A stretch of DNA of 64,000 nucleotides from UBA5072 sp041737175. Lineage in GTDB: Bacteria > Bacteroidota > Bacteroidia > Bacteroidales > UBA10428. The translations under genes were made by a program, and so were the position numbers. The notes under the pieces are model-generated. The model did no database searches and was not told where the DNA came from. It saw nothing but the letters and a program-made list of their open reading frames with translations. The stretch covers positions 1 to 64,000 of the forward strand of contig JBGSSF010000002.1 of the NCBI GenBank assembly GCA_041737175.1. The letters run 5' to 3'. Shown piece after piece: positions 52,101 through 61,392 of the stretch (the first letter of the stretch is position 1; each line of letters opens with the position of its first letter).

Positions 52101-55100
52101 ATATTGCTGAAGTTCGGAGTTCCTTTTATTTTCATGAGATTTTTGCCTGAGCGTTTTCTGTACACCCTGAGCTTGTCAAACAGGTCGGGTCGCTCACCGA
52201 TGGCATCATCACGTTCCACTTTCAGACCGACAAAATCATCGAGGTTGATTTCGATCAGGTTGCTGTCGGGCCAGACAATCCGCCTGTCCCCATCGCCATA
52301 ATTGGAATTATGCGGGGTGAGTTCAAGGGGCACCTCGTATTCGTAATAGTTGTCGGTCTGGTCAGATCCGAGACGGATAAAAGCCGTCATATCGTAGTCG
52401 TTCAGCTGCTGATCGATCAGGGCTTCCGCATGAACGAACATTTTCAGCTTTTTATACTGGCGGAGGTCCATGCTCATGTTCTTGTAAGCAACACGGGCAT
52501 CCCCGTCGGGCAGATCCCGTACCTTGAAAACAATGGACTGCTCATTCAGCTGCGCCACCTGGGGCTGACTGGGATCCACCACGCGATCGATGCCCGGAGG
52601 CAGGATATAATTGACCGGTGATTTGGCCGAGTTTTCCTCGATGTTCACCGAGGTAATCTCAAAACTCCCGGGTTCATACTGATCGGTAACCGAAGGTCCG
52701 CCTTCGGCCACGTTGCCCTCATATTTTCTCCATTCCGAACGCACCAGGTGCAGCTCGGCAAAGCGCAGGATGATCGGATCGGCAAAACCGGTCAGATACA
52801 TACGCATGAACCGGATGGATTTGAAATCCTCGATGTTGCCGTATTTGCCTTCATAATCATCAATCGGGATGCGGAACTGGTACCAGTTAACCTCCTTGCC
52901 CCTGACGATGTCGGTGATGTAACTGTTCTCAAAATTCATTTCCTCCGGGTTAAGCCTGATGTGGTACTCGTAATAGGCATCCGTTTCATTGAGGGTGTTA
53001 TCGTCATTGATGTCTTCGGTATTCGGCAGTGTGGTGGCTGCTGCGAAATTTCCCCCGCTTTGCTCCGTGGTAGGAGAGTTGCCCTGGGTGTTGTTGTAAT
53101 CCTTGTACCGGGATATCACGCCTGCTGTATCGCCGTAATCGGAGCTCAGGAAGTAGCGGAAGTTGTCATTGGAAGGATCATTGTATGCCCTTTCATAAAT
53201 TGGCGTACCGGGAGTCAGGTTGTTCAGCCATGCATTGTATTTCAGGCGTTCGTCATCATCACTCAGTCCGTCCAGGCCAACGTCCTGCCGTGCCCGGTTA
53301 TTGGGATCTGAATCGAACGAATTAACGATACTCTGAATGGTGGGCACCCTGCCCCATACGGTATTGGTATCGACCTTGGTGATTGAATCCGTGGTGGGCA
53401 GTCCGTTTTCAAAGAATTTCCTGGAATCTTTCAGCACATCCTCGGACACTTCCCCCAGGTTGAAATACAAATCACCTCCCGCGTGCAGCGAATCCTTCAC
53501 AAAAGGATCCATGAGCCAGAATTCGATGTATTCAATGTTGGAGGTTTCAAAATCGTTGGTCTGGAGTTCCCGCATAATGCCGCCCCACCGGTTCTGGGGA
53601 TTCGGCAGGAAACCCTGCGGTGTGATCGTGGGATCGAAATTATAGGGTCCCCTTTCCTGGGGGTAATAGGCCAGGTTCATGACCAGCAGGGTATTCTGAA
53701 AACCGGTGCCGCTTTCGCGATTCTTGAAGATTTCCGTTTCCAGCACTTCCCTGATGAAGGGATCATTCTGTTCCTCTTCTGTAATATTATCCGGGGTGCG
53801 GCTTTCATTCCTGGTGAACAGCGGATCAATCGAATACCAGGCCAGCTTGGAACGGTTGAACCCGTACCTCAGGTCATTCAGGGCTCCCGAGTTGCTGAAC
53901 CGGCGCGGGGTGCTTGAAAGGAACCACGACTGCATGGTTTTGAGCTCCACGGTGGTTTCGGTGCCTTCAAAATCGTCGATATAGGCCACCCCCCCCTCGC
54001 CGATAATTTTAGCCTGCCCGGGGACCAGGTGGGCAAATTCAGCATCCACTGAAATGGAGGAGGTTTCCTTGGTCTCTATCAGCGGCAGCTTATCCACAAG
54101 CTTGGTCAGCAGACGTGAATCGGTGCGGTAACTGGTATTGAGTCCCCAGATCGTATTTGAAATGGGCTCATCGCCCATGTTCACTTTCTGGGTGAGCGGC
54201 CGTTCGGTGAGGTTCATCACGGTGGCGCCGATGTTGAAGTTTTCAGAAATCTTGTAATCCAGATGTGTTCCAATAAGGGTTTTTGTCTGGAGATTGAACA
54301 GGGCATTGTTTTCGAGTGAAATGGAAAGGGGCGCACCGGACTGAATGAGCCCTTCATTCATGATCTTCACCCTGCCCAGGGTGTAATCCACCGAATAATC
54401 GCTTCCCTCCACCAGGGCAATTCCTCCTGAAGATACCTTGACAGATCCCTGGGGAATGTTCATGGCATTGAGCTGGATTTCAGAGCCGGAGGAGGACTGG
54501 TAGGTACCGGACAGAAAAAACTTATTTTTCTTGGAGATTTGTCTGGCTTTGGTCTGCGTGGAATCGTACAGCTCCTCGAAGACATATTTGTCGGCAATGG
54601 GATTCTTGCCGGAGTTACCACCTGTAATGGCTTTCCGAAGGTCGGAGCCGAAGGGCTCCGTCTGGGTAAAAAAGATTCGCCCGTCGCGGGAAGTAATTGT
54701 GGTTCCTTCAATGAAATCGAATCTGCCGTCGGCGTTGGGTTCATTCCGGGAGTCGAGGTTATCCATTTTCAACACGCGAAGCAGGACCTTCCTGTTGAAA
54801 GCGGAGTCTGCCTGGGGTTCGACGATATAATTCACCGGCACACCTGTTTCGTCCTTGCGATACAGGATATCGAGGATGAAGTCGGTGCCGGACACCTGAT
54901 AAGCCCCAAGGGCATAAACGTTTTTCATCATCAGGTCCCAGGTCCCGGATTTGGGTGTCAGGCTGGTACCTTTCAGCAATTTGACAACCAGGGTTTTAGG
55001 TGCGCTGATGCCATCGGTGGACAGTTCACCCACCCGGTAGGTCTTGCCCTGCCAGGTATAAACGTAGGCAACGGCGAGCACCTCGTCGGACCGCAACGAT

Positions 55101-56506
55101 GAATTCAGCGAGATGTAACCCAGTTCAGTGTTGAGTTTGTATTCGCTTTCAGAGAGTTTTCGTGCGTTTTCAATTTTTTCGAAATCCGTGCCCCCGTAAA
55201 AGTTGAATGCGGTTTCGAGCGGGGACAGCAAGGCGGCGATATCGCTGAATGTCCTGATACCGGCATACTGTGTGGTGATGGCGTTGTACAGGTTGTTTTG
55301 TTCATTGTTCACCGGGGAATTCCAGGCAGTGCCCGGCTGAATAAATGCCTGCTGTCCGAAGAAGTTGGGTTCACCATCGGGGCCGTAAGTCTCACCCAGG
55401 TCGAGCAGGGCCAGAATATTCCTGGTATCGGTGGTGGAGCTTGATTTGTTGGTCACCCACACTTCGATCTGTTCGATCCTGACCCCTGAGTTCACATAGG
55501 GAAGTGTGGACAGCCAGGCATTGTAATTGTCCCTGAAGTATTGCGACAGGAAAAAGTGACGATTGGCGTCGTAATCAGCCACATCCACTTCGAATTCGCT
55601 CACCTGTGCGCCTCCTTTCACTTCGATGACCTGTGATTGTCCACGCTGGTGGCTAAAGACGGAGCTTACAAAAAGCTTTCCGAACTGCAGGTCGGTTTTC
55701 AGTCCGAACAAGCTCTGGCTTCCGGTGATCAGGGTTCCCGGAAGGCTGAAAGAGACATTACCGGCTTCTATCTTCTTGATGATCTCATCCTCCTTGCCCG
55801 TATATTCCAGCTTGGTCTTGTTTTCGAAGTCGAAGGAGGCTTCGGTGTTATAATTGATGCCGAGCTGCATTTTATCACCGATGCTGCCGGTAACGTTCAT
55901 CTGAATTTTTTCTTTAAAGAGAAAGGATCCGTTTCTCCGGTTTTTCTCTGAAAGGGCGGGATTGTCGATACGCGACATGTTATAGCCGAAAATAAGTTCG
56001 GCGGATCCCTGCGGTACAATACTGATGGCATCGGTGCCGAAGACCTTATCGAAGGTTTCTCCCATTTTTATATTTCCGAGCAGGGGCGATTGTTGCGGGG
56101 TAAGGGTTTCACGTGATTTCTGCAGCCAGTAATTCCTGACGGAATTCTGCCGGTCATACACCATGTATTCCCTGAGAGACATGGAAGAAGGAGGTCTGTA
56201 ATTGAGGCGCCCGATCTTTTCGGAAAAAACATACTGTCCCGTTGCCGGATCAAACTGGATATTCTGTTCGATGTTGGAAGGATTCTTCAGGTAGAGGGGC
56301 GAGGTGAAACCTGAATTGGAGAAAGGATAACGGATCTCATCCCTGAAAGGATAACGGAGTTTGGCTGTGTCGGTTTGCACGGTAGCCCCGGTCTGCGAGA
56401 AAAGTGATCCCGAAAGGAGGATCAGGCAGATTGCCGGAAGAATGCGGGAGTAAGGACTTTTAAGCGGTTTACTATCAATGATATGTTTTACCTGCCGATA
56501 GATCAA
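49103..56506 (-). CDS. sprA: Type IX secretion/gliding motility translocon protein SprA
   Basis: 2467 residues, the size expected of SprA (Sov), the very large outer-membrane barrel through which T9SS cargo passes. Signal peptide ILPAICLILLSGSLFSQ. Family blocks along the length include MGETFDKVFGTDAISIVPQG, PSSMSLREYMVYDRQNS, the repeated LNINYNTEASFDFENKTKL-like barrel strands and DDFEGTETTVELKTMQSWFL (in part). The only start in frame is TTG; the next ATG is inside the mature protein. Located 20 bases downstream of ruvA, as in many Bacteroidota. With gldM and gldN in the same window, T9SS is expected to be functional. Confidence 0.95.
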   Translation of the reverse strand: MIYRQVKHIIDSKPLKSPYSRILPAICLILLSGSLFSQTGATVQTDTAKLRYPFRDEIRYPFSNSGFTSPLYLKNPSNIEQNIQFDPATGQYVFSEKIGRLNYRPPSSMSLREYMVYDRQNSVRNYWLQKSRETLTPQQSPLLGNIKMGETFDKVFGTDAISIVPQGSAELIFGYNMSRIDNPALSEKNRRNGSFLFKEKIQMNVTGSIGDKMQLGINYNTEASFDFENKTKLEYTGKEDEIIKKIEAGNVSFSLPGTLITGSQSLFGLKTDLQFGKLFVSSVFSHQRGQSQVIEVKGGAQVSEFEVDVADYDANRHFFLSQYFRDNYNAWLSTLPYVNSGVRIEQIEVWVTNKSSSTTDTRNILALLDLGETYGPDGEPNFFGQQAFIQPGTAWNSPVNNEQNNLYNAITTQYAGIRTFSDIAALLSPLETAFNFYGGTDFEKIENARKLSESEYKLNTELGYISLNSSLRSDEVLAVAYVYTWQGKTYRVGELSTDGISAPKTLVVKLLKGTSLTPKSGTWDLMMKNVYALGAYQVSGTDFILDILYRKDETGVPVNYIVEPQADSAFNRKVLLRVLKMDNLDSRNEPNADGRFDFIEGTTITSRDGRIFFTQTEPFGSDLRKAITGGNSGKNPIADKYVFEELYDSTQTKARQISKKNKFFLSGTYQSSSGSEIQLNAMNIPQGSVKVSSGGIALVEGSDYSVDYTLGRVKIMNEGLIQSGAPLSISLENNALFNLQTKTLIGTHLDYKISENFNIGATVMNLTERPLTQKVNMGDEPISNTIWGLNTSYRTDSRLLTKLVDKLPLIETKETSSISVDAEFAHLVPGQAKIIGEGGVAYIDDFEGTETTVELKTMQSWFLSSTPRRFSNSGALNDLRYGFNRSKLAWYSIDPLFTRNESRTPDNITEEEQNDPFIREVLETEIFKNRESGTGFQNTLLVMNLAYYPQERGPYNFDPTITPQGFLPNPQNRWGGIMRELQTNDFETSNIEYIEFWLMDPFVKDSLHAGGDLYFNLGEVSEDVLKDSRKFFENGLPTTDSITKVDTNTVWGRVPTIQSIVNSFDSDPNNRARQDVGLDGLSDDDERLKYNAWLNNLTPGTPIYERAYNDPSNDNFRYFLSSDYGDTAGVISRYKDYNNTQGNSPTTEQSGGNFAAATTLPNTEDINDDNTLNETDAYYEYHIRLNPEEMNFENSYITDIVRGKEVNWYQFRIPIDDYEGKYGNIEDFKSIRFMRMYLTGFADPIILRFAELHLVRSEWRKYEGNVAEGGPSVTDQYEPGSFEITSVNIEENSAKSPVNYILPPGIDRVVDPSQPQVAQLNEQSIVFKVRDLPDGDARVAYKNMSMDLRQYKKLKMFVHAEALIDQQLNDYDMTAFIRLGSDQTDNYYEYEVPLELTPHNSNYGDGDRRIVWPDSNLIEINLDDFVGLKVERDDAIGERPDLFDKLRVYRKRSGKNLMKIKGTPNFSNIRTILIGVRNAGDDDNVYPNDGLSKSAEIWFNELRLTDFNNKGGWAANARAQVRLADLGILSVAGSTSKPGFGSIEQKVDDRNKEETNQIDVSSNIELGKLLPEKSKVSVPLYVGVSKITVTPEYSPKEPDRLLRDVINEASTREERREIKEVSQDVIQRNSINLTNVRVNREFEKFRLLSPSNFSVTAGYSETQAHSYEVERNNTIQYGLAFNYIYNARPKIFTPFKNSKGLKSPYLRFIKDFNISPLPSRLAFRTDFDRRYNEIKMRNIYDDRDILLDSTVSKDFVWNRGYELNWDLTRSLKFDLMINNQSRIDETPGAYDLFRKGNNREWSRSVWNSILNGGRSINYQHSFNTTYSLPLSKFPVLSWTSLSLRYNSTYQWNEGPVYQGSRSLGNTITNSNTIQANSTFNLTGLYSKSKYLKKIESKYSGTKKPEAEARMKSVSYSRENFFLRTKTPRNISHKLKTEKITVKVTDKEGQEIKVDYAVLDENRISIVADTNYSGLLVEVEGQVAAGENPMVFLAENSLRFLTGLKNITVSYSLSGGTTVMGFLPTPNVAGFNTGDTYKGAPGLPFLLGVQDRQFIKDAASNGWLTRNEAFTNPYTMSKTENLNIKGTFEPFKGFRIELTGTRTYTDFTSEYFHYYDSVETDNGFYFNNRMINGGFSITVITIGSAFEKLKSDNGFRSASFERFKSYRQTISQRLYANRLNNNGYNYQGTIQRTIEPGYTDGYGSTSPEVIIPAFLSAYTGKDPRRTVLEPFPGYLSILPNWRLTFDGLSKLDWVKQYIKSINIIHSYRSVYSVNSFTTNFLYEKDDRDGLGYIRDYQDNFIPELQLSTVSIREDMNPLIGFDANWVNSLITRAEFRKSRILVLSMANNQLTESLNNELIIGAGYRFKEVPIKLGEKAYKSDLNLKFDLSVRDNKTIIRYLAQTEDDESDQITTGDRIFKVMFTADYLLSPRFNLQFFFDRTLNKPHTSRSFLRVDSNIGFSLRFTLSQ

Positions 56507-56526
56507 ATTCAGGGTATTTTAAGCAA

Positions 56527-57105
56527 TTATAACTCTTTCAGGGCTTTTTTAATCAGGTCTTCAAGAGCCAGGTTTTTTTCAGCAAGAAGAATCTTATTGA
56601 TCACCTTATCGGCCTCACCCTTGTTAAAACCCAGGATTACCAAAGCTGATAACGCTTCATCTTTCAATCTATTGTCCTTAACCGGAAATAATTCACCTGT
56701 TTTATCTTTGGTCACTTTATCGCGCAGATCGAGGATGACGCGCTGGGCGGTCTTGGCGCCGATCCCTTTTATGCTCTGAAGCAGGGATACATTGGCGCTG
56801 AGAATGGCCTGGCGGACATCTTCAGAAGTGAGGGATGAAAGCATCATGCGGGCGGTGTTGGCCCCTATGCCGGAAACAGTGAGCAGCTGCCTGAACATTT
56901 CCCGTTCCTGTTTGGTGTGAAAGCCGAAGAGCAAATGGGCATCTTCCCGGATAACCTGGTGGAGATAGAGTCTGACGCGGGTTCCTGTTCCCATCCCGCT
57001 GAAAGTGGTGAGCGTTATCTGAATAAAATACCCGATGCCTCCCGTTTCGATGGTACAGCAGGTCGGATTCTTTTCAATAAGTGAACCTTCGATATATTCA
57101 TACAT
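56527..57105 (-). CDS. ruvA: Holliday junction branch migration protein RuvA
   Basis: 192 residues. The N-terminal OB domain MYEYIEGSLIEKNPTCCTIE, the two helix-hairpin-helix motifs (LLTVSGIGANTARMMLSSL and LQSIKGIGAKTAQRVILDL) and the C-terminal RuvB-binding helix bundle (DEALSALVILGFNKGEADKVI) are complete. It binds four-way DNA junctions and loads RuvB; ruvB is not present here. It lies between pdxA and sprA, all read leftwards, with short gaps. Confidence 0.96.
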   Translation of the reverse strand: MYEYIEGSLIEKNPTCCTIETGGIGYFIQITLTTFSGMGTGTRVRLYLHQVIREDAHLLFGFHTKQEREMFRQLLTVSGIGANTARMMLSSLTSEDVRQAILSANVSLLQSIKGIGAKTAQRVILDLRDKVTKDKTGELFPVKDNRLKDEALSALVILGFNKGEADKVINKILLAEKNLALEDLIKKALKEL

Positions 57106-57123
57106 GATTGCAGCAATTAGGCA

Positions 57124-58176
57124 TCAGGATTCTGAGATGTCAACCTGCTTCAGAGGATTTGCCGACATTTCTTTGAATAGTTTTCTGCTTCGGAAGATGT
57201 CGCAGGCCAGGTAAATGGCTTTCCGGAATGAATCAGCGGAAGCCTCGTTCTTACCGGCCAGCTCATAAGCGGTCCCGTGAGCAGGAGAGGTGCGCACCAC
57301 GGGAAGTCCGGCAGTAAAATTGACTCCGCCTTCAACGCTGAGTGCTTTAAAGGGGACAAGGCCCTGATCGTGATACATGGCGAGCACGGCATCGAATTGG
57401 GTGAAGCTGCCGGCCCCGAAAAAGCCGTCGGCAGGAAACGGCCCGAATGCCAGTATGCCTTCTTCCTGCGCCTGCATAATGGCAGGAATGATCTCTTTGA
57501 TTTCCTCATCACCCAGCAGGCCATGGTCTCCTGCGTGAGGATTCAGTCCCAGCACGGCGATCCTGGGAGAGCGGATCGTAAAATCACTGAGGAGTGAATG
57601 GCTCAGTATCCGCAGCTTATTCAGGATGGTGTCGCGCACGATATATTCATTGACTTTGGCCAGGGGGATGTGGGAAGTGACCACCCCGATGCGTAAAAAC
57701 TCATTGACCATCAGCATGAGCACACCGTTTGATTTGAAGTGGGTCTCAAAAAACTCGGTGTGGCCGTTGAAATTGAAATGTTCCGATTTCACATTTGATT
57801 TGTTGATGGGGCCGGTTACGAGGGCATCCAGTTTACCCTCTCCGAGGTCCTTGACAGCCGCCTCGAGCGCTTTCAGGGAAGCCTCACCTGCATCAGGTGT
57901 TGATTTGCCCAGTTCCACCCGGGCAGAATCATCGATGCAGTTGATGATATTGGCGCGGCGGACAACAGCCTCGTCGACCGTGCGGATCGTGTTGAAGCTG
58001 AAATTCTCGAGATTAAGCGCTTTACGATGGTAGGCAGCCACTTTGGGAGAACCGTAAACAACGGGAGTGCATAACTCCAGGATGCGGTTATCCGACAGTG
58101 ATTTCATGATGACTTCGTAGCTGATGCTGTTTATATCGCCCTGGGATATTCCCAATATGATCTTGTCGCCCTTCAT
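57124..58176 (-). CDS. pdxA: 4-hydroxythreonine-4-phosphate dehydrogenase
   Basis: 350 residues; oxidises 4-hydroxythreonine phosphate in pyridoxal phosphate synthesis. ISQGDINSISYEV at the N-terminus, VTGPINKSNV, the metal-binding His in FNGHTEFFE, LGLNPHAGDHG, AVLAMYHDQGLVPFK and RTSPAHGTAYELAGK are all present, which supports an active enzyme. 18 bases separate it from ruvA, so the two are probably co-transcribed with sprA. Confidence 0.95.
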   Translation of the reverse strand: MKGDKIILGISQGDINSISYEVIMKSLSDNRILELCTPVVYGSPKVAAYHRKALNLENFSFNTIRTVDEAVVRRANIINCIDDSARVELGKSTPDAGEASLKALEAAVKDLGEGKLDALVTGPINKSNVKSEHFNFNGHTEFFETHFKSNGVLMLMVNEFLRIGVVTSHIPLAKVNEYIVRDTILNKLRILSHSLLSDFTIRSPRIAVLGLNPHAGDHGLLGDEEIKEIIPAIMQAQEEGILAFGPFPADGFFGAGSFTQFDAVLAMYHDQGLVPFKALSVEGGVNFTAGLPVVRTSPAHGTAYELAGKNEASADSFRKAIYLACDIFRSRKLFKEMSANPLKQVDISES

Positions 58177-58227
58177 TGCAGAGGAATGTGATTAGGTTAA
58201 AATGATTAAGGTAGGCAAATGTAAGAA

Positions 58228-58345
58228 AAAAAGTGATGAGTGATGAGTGAAGAGTGATGAGTAATGAGTGAGCATGGGATTTGTGTATGCTCCAGTCCCA
58301 AAACCCAAATCCCGCTCATTACTCATTACTCATTACTCATTTCTG
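58228..58345. repeat. Gene-less hairpin element M5 (ATGAGTG words, ATGCTC core)
   Basis: Words GTGATGA, GTGAAGA, ATGAGTA at 58231-58270, a small hairpin GAGCAT...ATGCTC (core at 58286-58292), CCCAAAACCCAAATCCC, then the mirrored words ACTCATT at 58314-58345. It lies in the divergent gap between pdxA and the DUF4834 gene. A false start in the array lengthens the DUF4834 frame. Confidence 0.9.
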
Positions 58346-58376
58346 GATTTTTTATAACTTTGCAAAAAAAATCAAC

Positions 58377-58649
58377 ATGGGATTATTAAGAACCCTACTG
58401 ATCCTTTTCATCATTTTCTATGTCATCAGGCTGGTCACCCGGTTTTTTCTGCCGATGCTCTTCAAAAACTATGTGGATGACAAGATGAATGAGATGGCAG
58501 GGAACCAGAAGAAGCAGCAGCAACGGCAAAAGGAGCAGGCCAGGAAACGGGAGGGAGAAGTATCTATTGACTACAATCCCAGGCAGGGTGACACCAAAGA
58601 CAAAAATGACAAGGGGGATTATGTGGATTATGTTGAGGTGAAGGATTGA
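58377..58649 (+). CDS. DUF4834 family small membrane protein
   Basis: 90 residues from the ATG at 58377 (MGLLRTLLILFIIFYVIRLV); the longer frame upstream belongs to hairpin M5. One N-terminal membrane helix, the block RFFLPMLFKNYVDDKMNEM, a Gln/Lys/Arg-rich coiled stretch, and a C-terminal EVSIDYNP motif typical of DUF4834. Function unknown. Its end is close to the convergent mlaF stop (25 bases). Confidence 0.85.
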   Translation: MGLLRTLLILFIIFYVIRLVTRFFLPMLFKNYVDDKMNEMAGNQKKQQQRQKEQARKREGEVSIDYNPRQGDTKDKNDKGDYVDYVEVKD

Positions 58650-58674
58650 GATGAACCGCTGAGAAGAAGCATGA

Positions 58675-59430
58675 TCATGTAGTCAGGGCTTTAATTTTCT
58701 TGGCGAGGTTGGAAGCAAATACAAAATCATTCAGGTTCTCATCCGAGGTATCCAGTATTTCTTCGCGGGTACCTTCCCAGCCTTTTCGGCCGTCGTGAAT
58801 AAAAACGACCTTTTCGCCGATTTCCATCACGGAATTCATATCATGTGTGTTGATCACCGTGGTAATATCGAATTCATGCGTAATTTCACTGATCAGGTCA
58901 TCAATGACCAGGGCAGTTTTCGGGTCGAGACCTGAATTGGGCTCATCACAGAACAGGTACCTCGGATTTTCAACAATGGCTCTGGCTATAGCCACTCTTT
59001 TTTTCATGCCGCCACTGAGTTCCCCGGGATAAAGTTTATTGATATCCGCCAGGTCCACACGTCGCAGGCAGGAATTCGTGCGTTCCAATTTTTCCCCGGG
59101 CGTCATATTGGAGAACATGTTGAGCGGAAACATGACATTTTCTTCCACGGTAAGCGAGTCGAAAAGAGCGCTGCCCTGGAAAAGCATGCCAATCTCACGG
59201 CGTATTTGCTTACGCTCCGTGAAATTCATGGATACAAAATTCCGGTCGTTATAATAAATCGCACCCTCGTCGGCTTCCAGCAAACCGACGATGCATTTCA
59301 TGAGCACTGTCTTACCGGAACCGCTCCGGCCAATGACAAGGTTTGTTTTCCCTTTTTCAAAATCAACGGAAATGTCTTCCAGCACCTTTGTGCCATTAAA
59401 GATCTTCACCAGGTTTTCTACTTTTATCAT
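58675..59430 (-). CDS. mlaF: Phospholipid transport ABC ATPase MlaF
   Basis: 251 residues from MIKVENLVKIF (59430); the longer frame overlaps mlaE and is out of place. Walker A GRSGSGKT (34-41), signature LSGGMKKR, Walker B YLFCDEPNSGLD and the H-loop INTHDMNS are intact. With MlaE it forms the ATP-driven core that moves phospholipids between the membranes. The start codon overlaps the mlaE stop by one base (TGATG), indicating translational coupling. mlaD is not in the window. Confidence 0.93.
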   Translation of the reverse strand: MIKVENLVKIFNGTKVLEDISVDFEKGKTNLVIGRSGSGKTVLMKCIVGLLEADEGAIYYNDRNFVSMNFTERKQIRREIGMLFQGSALFDSLTVEENVMFPLNMFSNMTPGEKLERTNSCLRRVDLADINKLYPGELSGGMKKRVAIARAIVENPRYLFCDEPNSGLDPKTALVIDDLISEITHEFDITTVINTHDMNSVMEIGEKVVFIHDGRKGWEGTREEILDTSDENLNDFVFASNLAKKIKALTT

Positions 59431-60170
59431 CAGGCCAGCATGAGTTGGGTTATAATCAGGTCTGTCAGCAGAATGAGAATGCTGCTGTATACAACACCCC
59501 GTGTACTGGATCTGCCCACTTCGAGAGCGCCTCCCTGTACATTGTATCCGTAAAATGCAGGTACCGAGGTGATAATAAACGCATAAACAACGGTTTTCAC
59601 CAGGGCATAGGTGACATAGAAAGGTACAAACAGGTATTGTATGCCGAAAATATAATCGGAAGAGGGCAGGGCGCCGGTCAGGACCACGGCCAGCCATCCA
59701 CCGATCAGTCCCACAAACATGCTGATGAGCGTGAGGAAGGGGTTGAAAAGCATGGCTGCAATGATCTTCGGAAGAATCAGATAACTGGCGGAGTTAATGC
59801 CCATCATTTCAAGGGCGTCAATCTGTTCGGTGATCCGCATGGTGCCGATTTCAGAGGCAATATTTGATCCTACCTTGCCGGCCAGGATCAGGCCGACCAT
59901 GGTGGATGAAAATTCGAGCAGCAGGGTGTCACGGGCGGTGAGGCCGATCAGGTAAAGCGGGATCCATGAACTTTCGAGATTGTAACGGGTCTGCAAGGTG
60001 ATAACGGCACCGATGAACACCGAAATGATGATCACAATGCCGACGGAATTGAGACCCAGAATTTCGATCTCCTTGATAATCTGTTTGATGTATATTTTGG
60101 TTTTCTCCGGCCTCGAAAAAACGTGGCCCATCAGAATGAAGTAACGTCCGAATAGGGTAAAGAAATTCAT
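59430..60170 (-). CDS. mlaE: Phospholipid transport ABC permease MlaE
   Basis: 246 residues with five to six membrane segments. MlaE/permease blocks: SVGIVIIISVFIGAVITLQT, the SSTMVGLILAGKVGSNIASE motif followed by EIGTMRITEQIDALEMMGI, and PFYVTYALVKTVVYAFIIT. It is the membrane partner of MlaF, directly upstream with a one-base overlap. The gene is divergent from the mannose-1-phosphate guanylyltransferase gene. Confidence 0.94.
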   Translation of the reverse strand: MNFFTLFGRYFILMGHVFSRPEKTKIYIKQIIKEIEILGLNSVGIVIIISVFIGAVITLQTRYNLESSWIPLYLIGLTARDTLLLEFSSTMVGLILAGKVGSNIASEIGTMRITEQIDALEMMGINSASYLILPKIIAAMLFNPFLTLISMFVGLIGGWLAVVLTGALPSSDYIFGIQYLFVPFYVTYALVKTVVYAFIITSVPAFYGYNVQGGALEVGRSSTRGVVYSSILILLTDLIITQLMLA

Positions 60171-60295
60171 GGCAACAAAAATAATGATATAAAATCAATA
60201 TATAAATCTCATTGATCGCTTGTTTGCCTTACTCCATCAAAATAAATGGATCCGTAATAAGTTAATTTGTTAATTTCGCAACAAAAGCGCAATAC

Positions 60296-61390
60296 ATGAA
60301 CAAAAATCATTATTGTATTATCATGGCCGGAGGTATTGGCAGTCGTTTCTGGCCGTTAAGCAGAACAATAAAGCCAAAGCAGTTCCTCGACATCCTGGGT
60401 GCAGGGCGCACATTGCTGCAGCAGACATTTGACCGGTTGCAGCATGTTTTTCCGGTGGAAAATATTCTCATTGTTACCAACGAGGATTATGAGGGCCTGG
60501 TAGCGAAACAATTGCCCGAACTCCATGCAGACCAGATTTTACTGGAACCCATGCGGCGAAATACAGCTCCCTGTTTAGCCTATGCCAATCATAAAATCCA
60601 CCTGCGTGATCCGGAGGCGGTTATCCTGGTGGCTCCATCGGATCATGTGATCTTAAAGGAGCAGGATTTCCTGGATGTGGTAAGGAAAGGCCTTGATTTT
60701 GTTACCCAGAATGATTGTCTGCTGACGCTGGGCATACAGCCCAACAGGCCGGAGACCGGTTACGGCTATATCCAGATCAACGGGGACAAGACAAAAATCG
60801 AGTTGAATCAGAGCTTCAGGCGGGTAAAGACCTTCACCGAAAAACCCGATATGGACATGGCCAGATTGTTCATTCAGAGTGGTGACTTTTTCTGGAATTC
60901 AGGCATGTTCTTCTGGTCGCTCCGGACGATCATGAAAGCGTTCAACGACTTTCTTCCCGACATCAACCAGCTTTTCGCCGAGGGGAAAGGCTTTTACAAT
61001 ACCAGCCAGGAAGCTGAGTTTATCAGCAAGGTATACCCGAACTGCAAGAACATTTCGATCGACTACGGTGTGATGGAAAAGGCAGAGAATGTGTATGTGC
61101 TGTGTTCCGACTTCGGCTGGTCGGACCTGGGCACATGGGGTTCCCTGTATGACAGGCTGTGCAAGGATGAAGATGAAAATTCCGTTACCGGTTCCAATGT
61201 TTTCATGTACAATTCGCAAAACTGCCTGATCAACCTTCCTGATAACAAACTGGCGGTCATTCAGGGCCTGGATGATTACATTGTTGTGGAATCGGATAAT
61301 ATTCTCCTCATTTGCCGGAAGCAGGATGAGCAGAAGATCAAGAATTTCGTGAATGATGTGAGGATTGAGAAGGGAGAGGAATATATATAA
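60296..61390 (+). CDS. manC: Mannose-1-phosphate guanylyltransferase
   Basis: 364 residues; makes GDP-mannose from mannose 1-phosphate and GTP. The nucleotide-binding start IIMAGGIGSRFWPLSR (8-23), KPKQFLDILG, APSDHVI, GYGYIQI, FTEKPD and the late VVESDNILLICRK are all visible. It has the transferase domain only, without a PMI (phosphomannose isomerase) domain. It is monocistronic, divergent from mlaE, and followed by a mosaic of palindromic repeats. GDP-mannose would feed glycan or O-glycosylation pathways, which Bacteroidota use on many exported proteins. Confidence 0.92.
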   Translation: MNKNHYCIIMAGGIGSRFWPLSRTIKPKQFLDILGAGRTLLQQTFDRLQHVFPVENILIVTNEDYEGLVAKQLPELHADQILLEPMRRNTAPCLAYANHKIHLRDPEAVILVAPSDHVILKEQDFLDVVRKGLDFVTQNDCLLTLGIQPNRPETGYGYIQINGDKTKIELNQSFRRVKTFTEKPDMDMARLFIQSGDFFWNSGMFFWSLRTIMKAFNDFLPDINQLFAEGKGFYNTSQEAEFISKVYPNCKNISIDYGVMEKAENVYVLCSDFGWSDLGTWGSLYDRLCKDEDENSVTGSNVFMYNSQNCLINLPDNKLAVIQGLDDYIVVESDNILLICRKQDEQKIKNFVNDVRIEKGEEYI

Positions 61391-61392
61391 AA

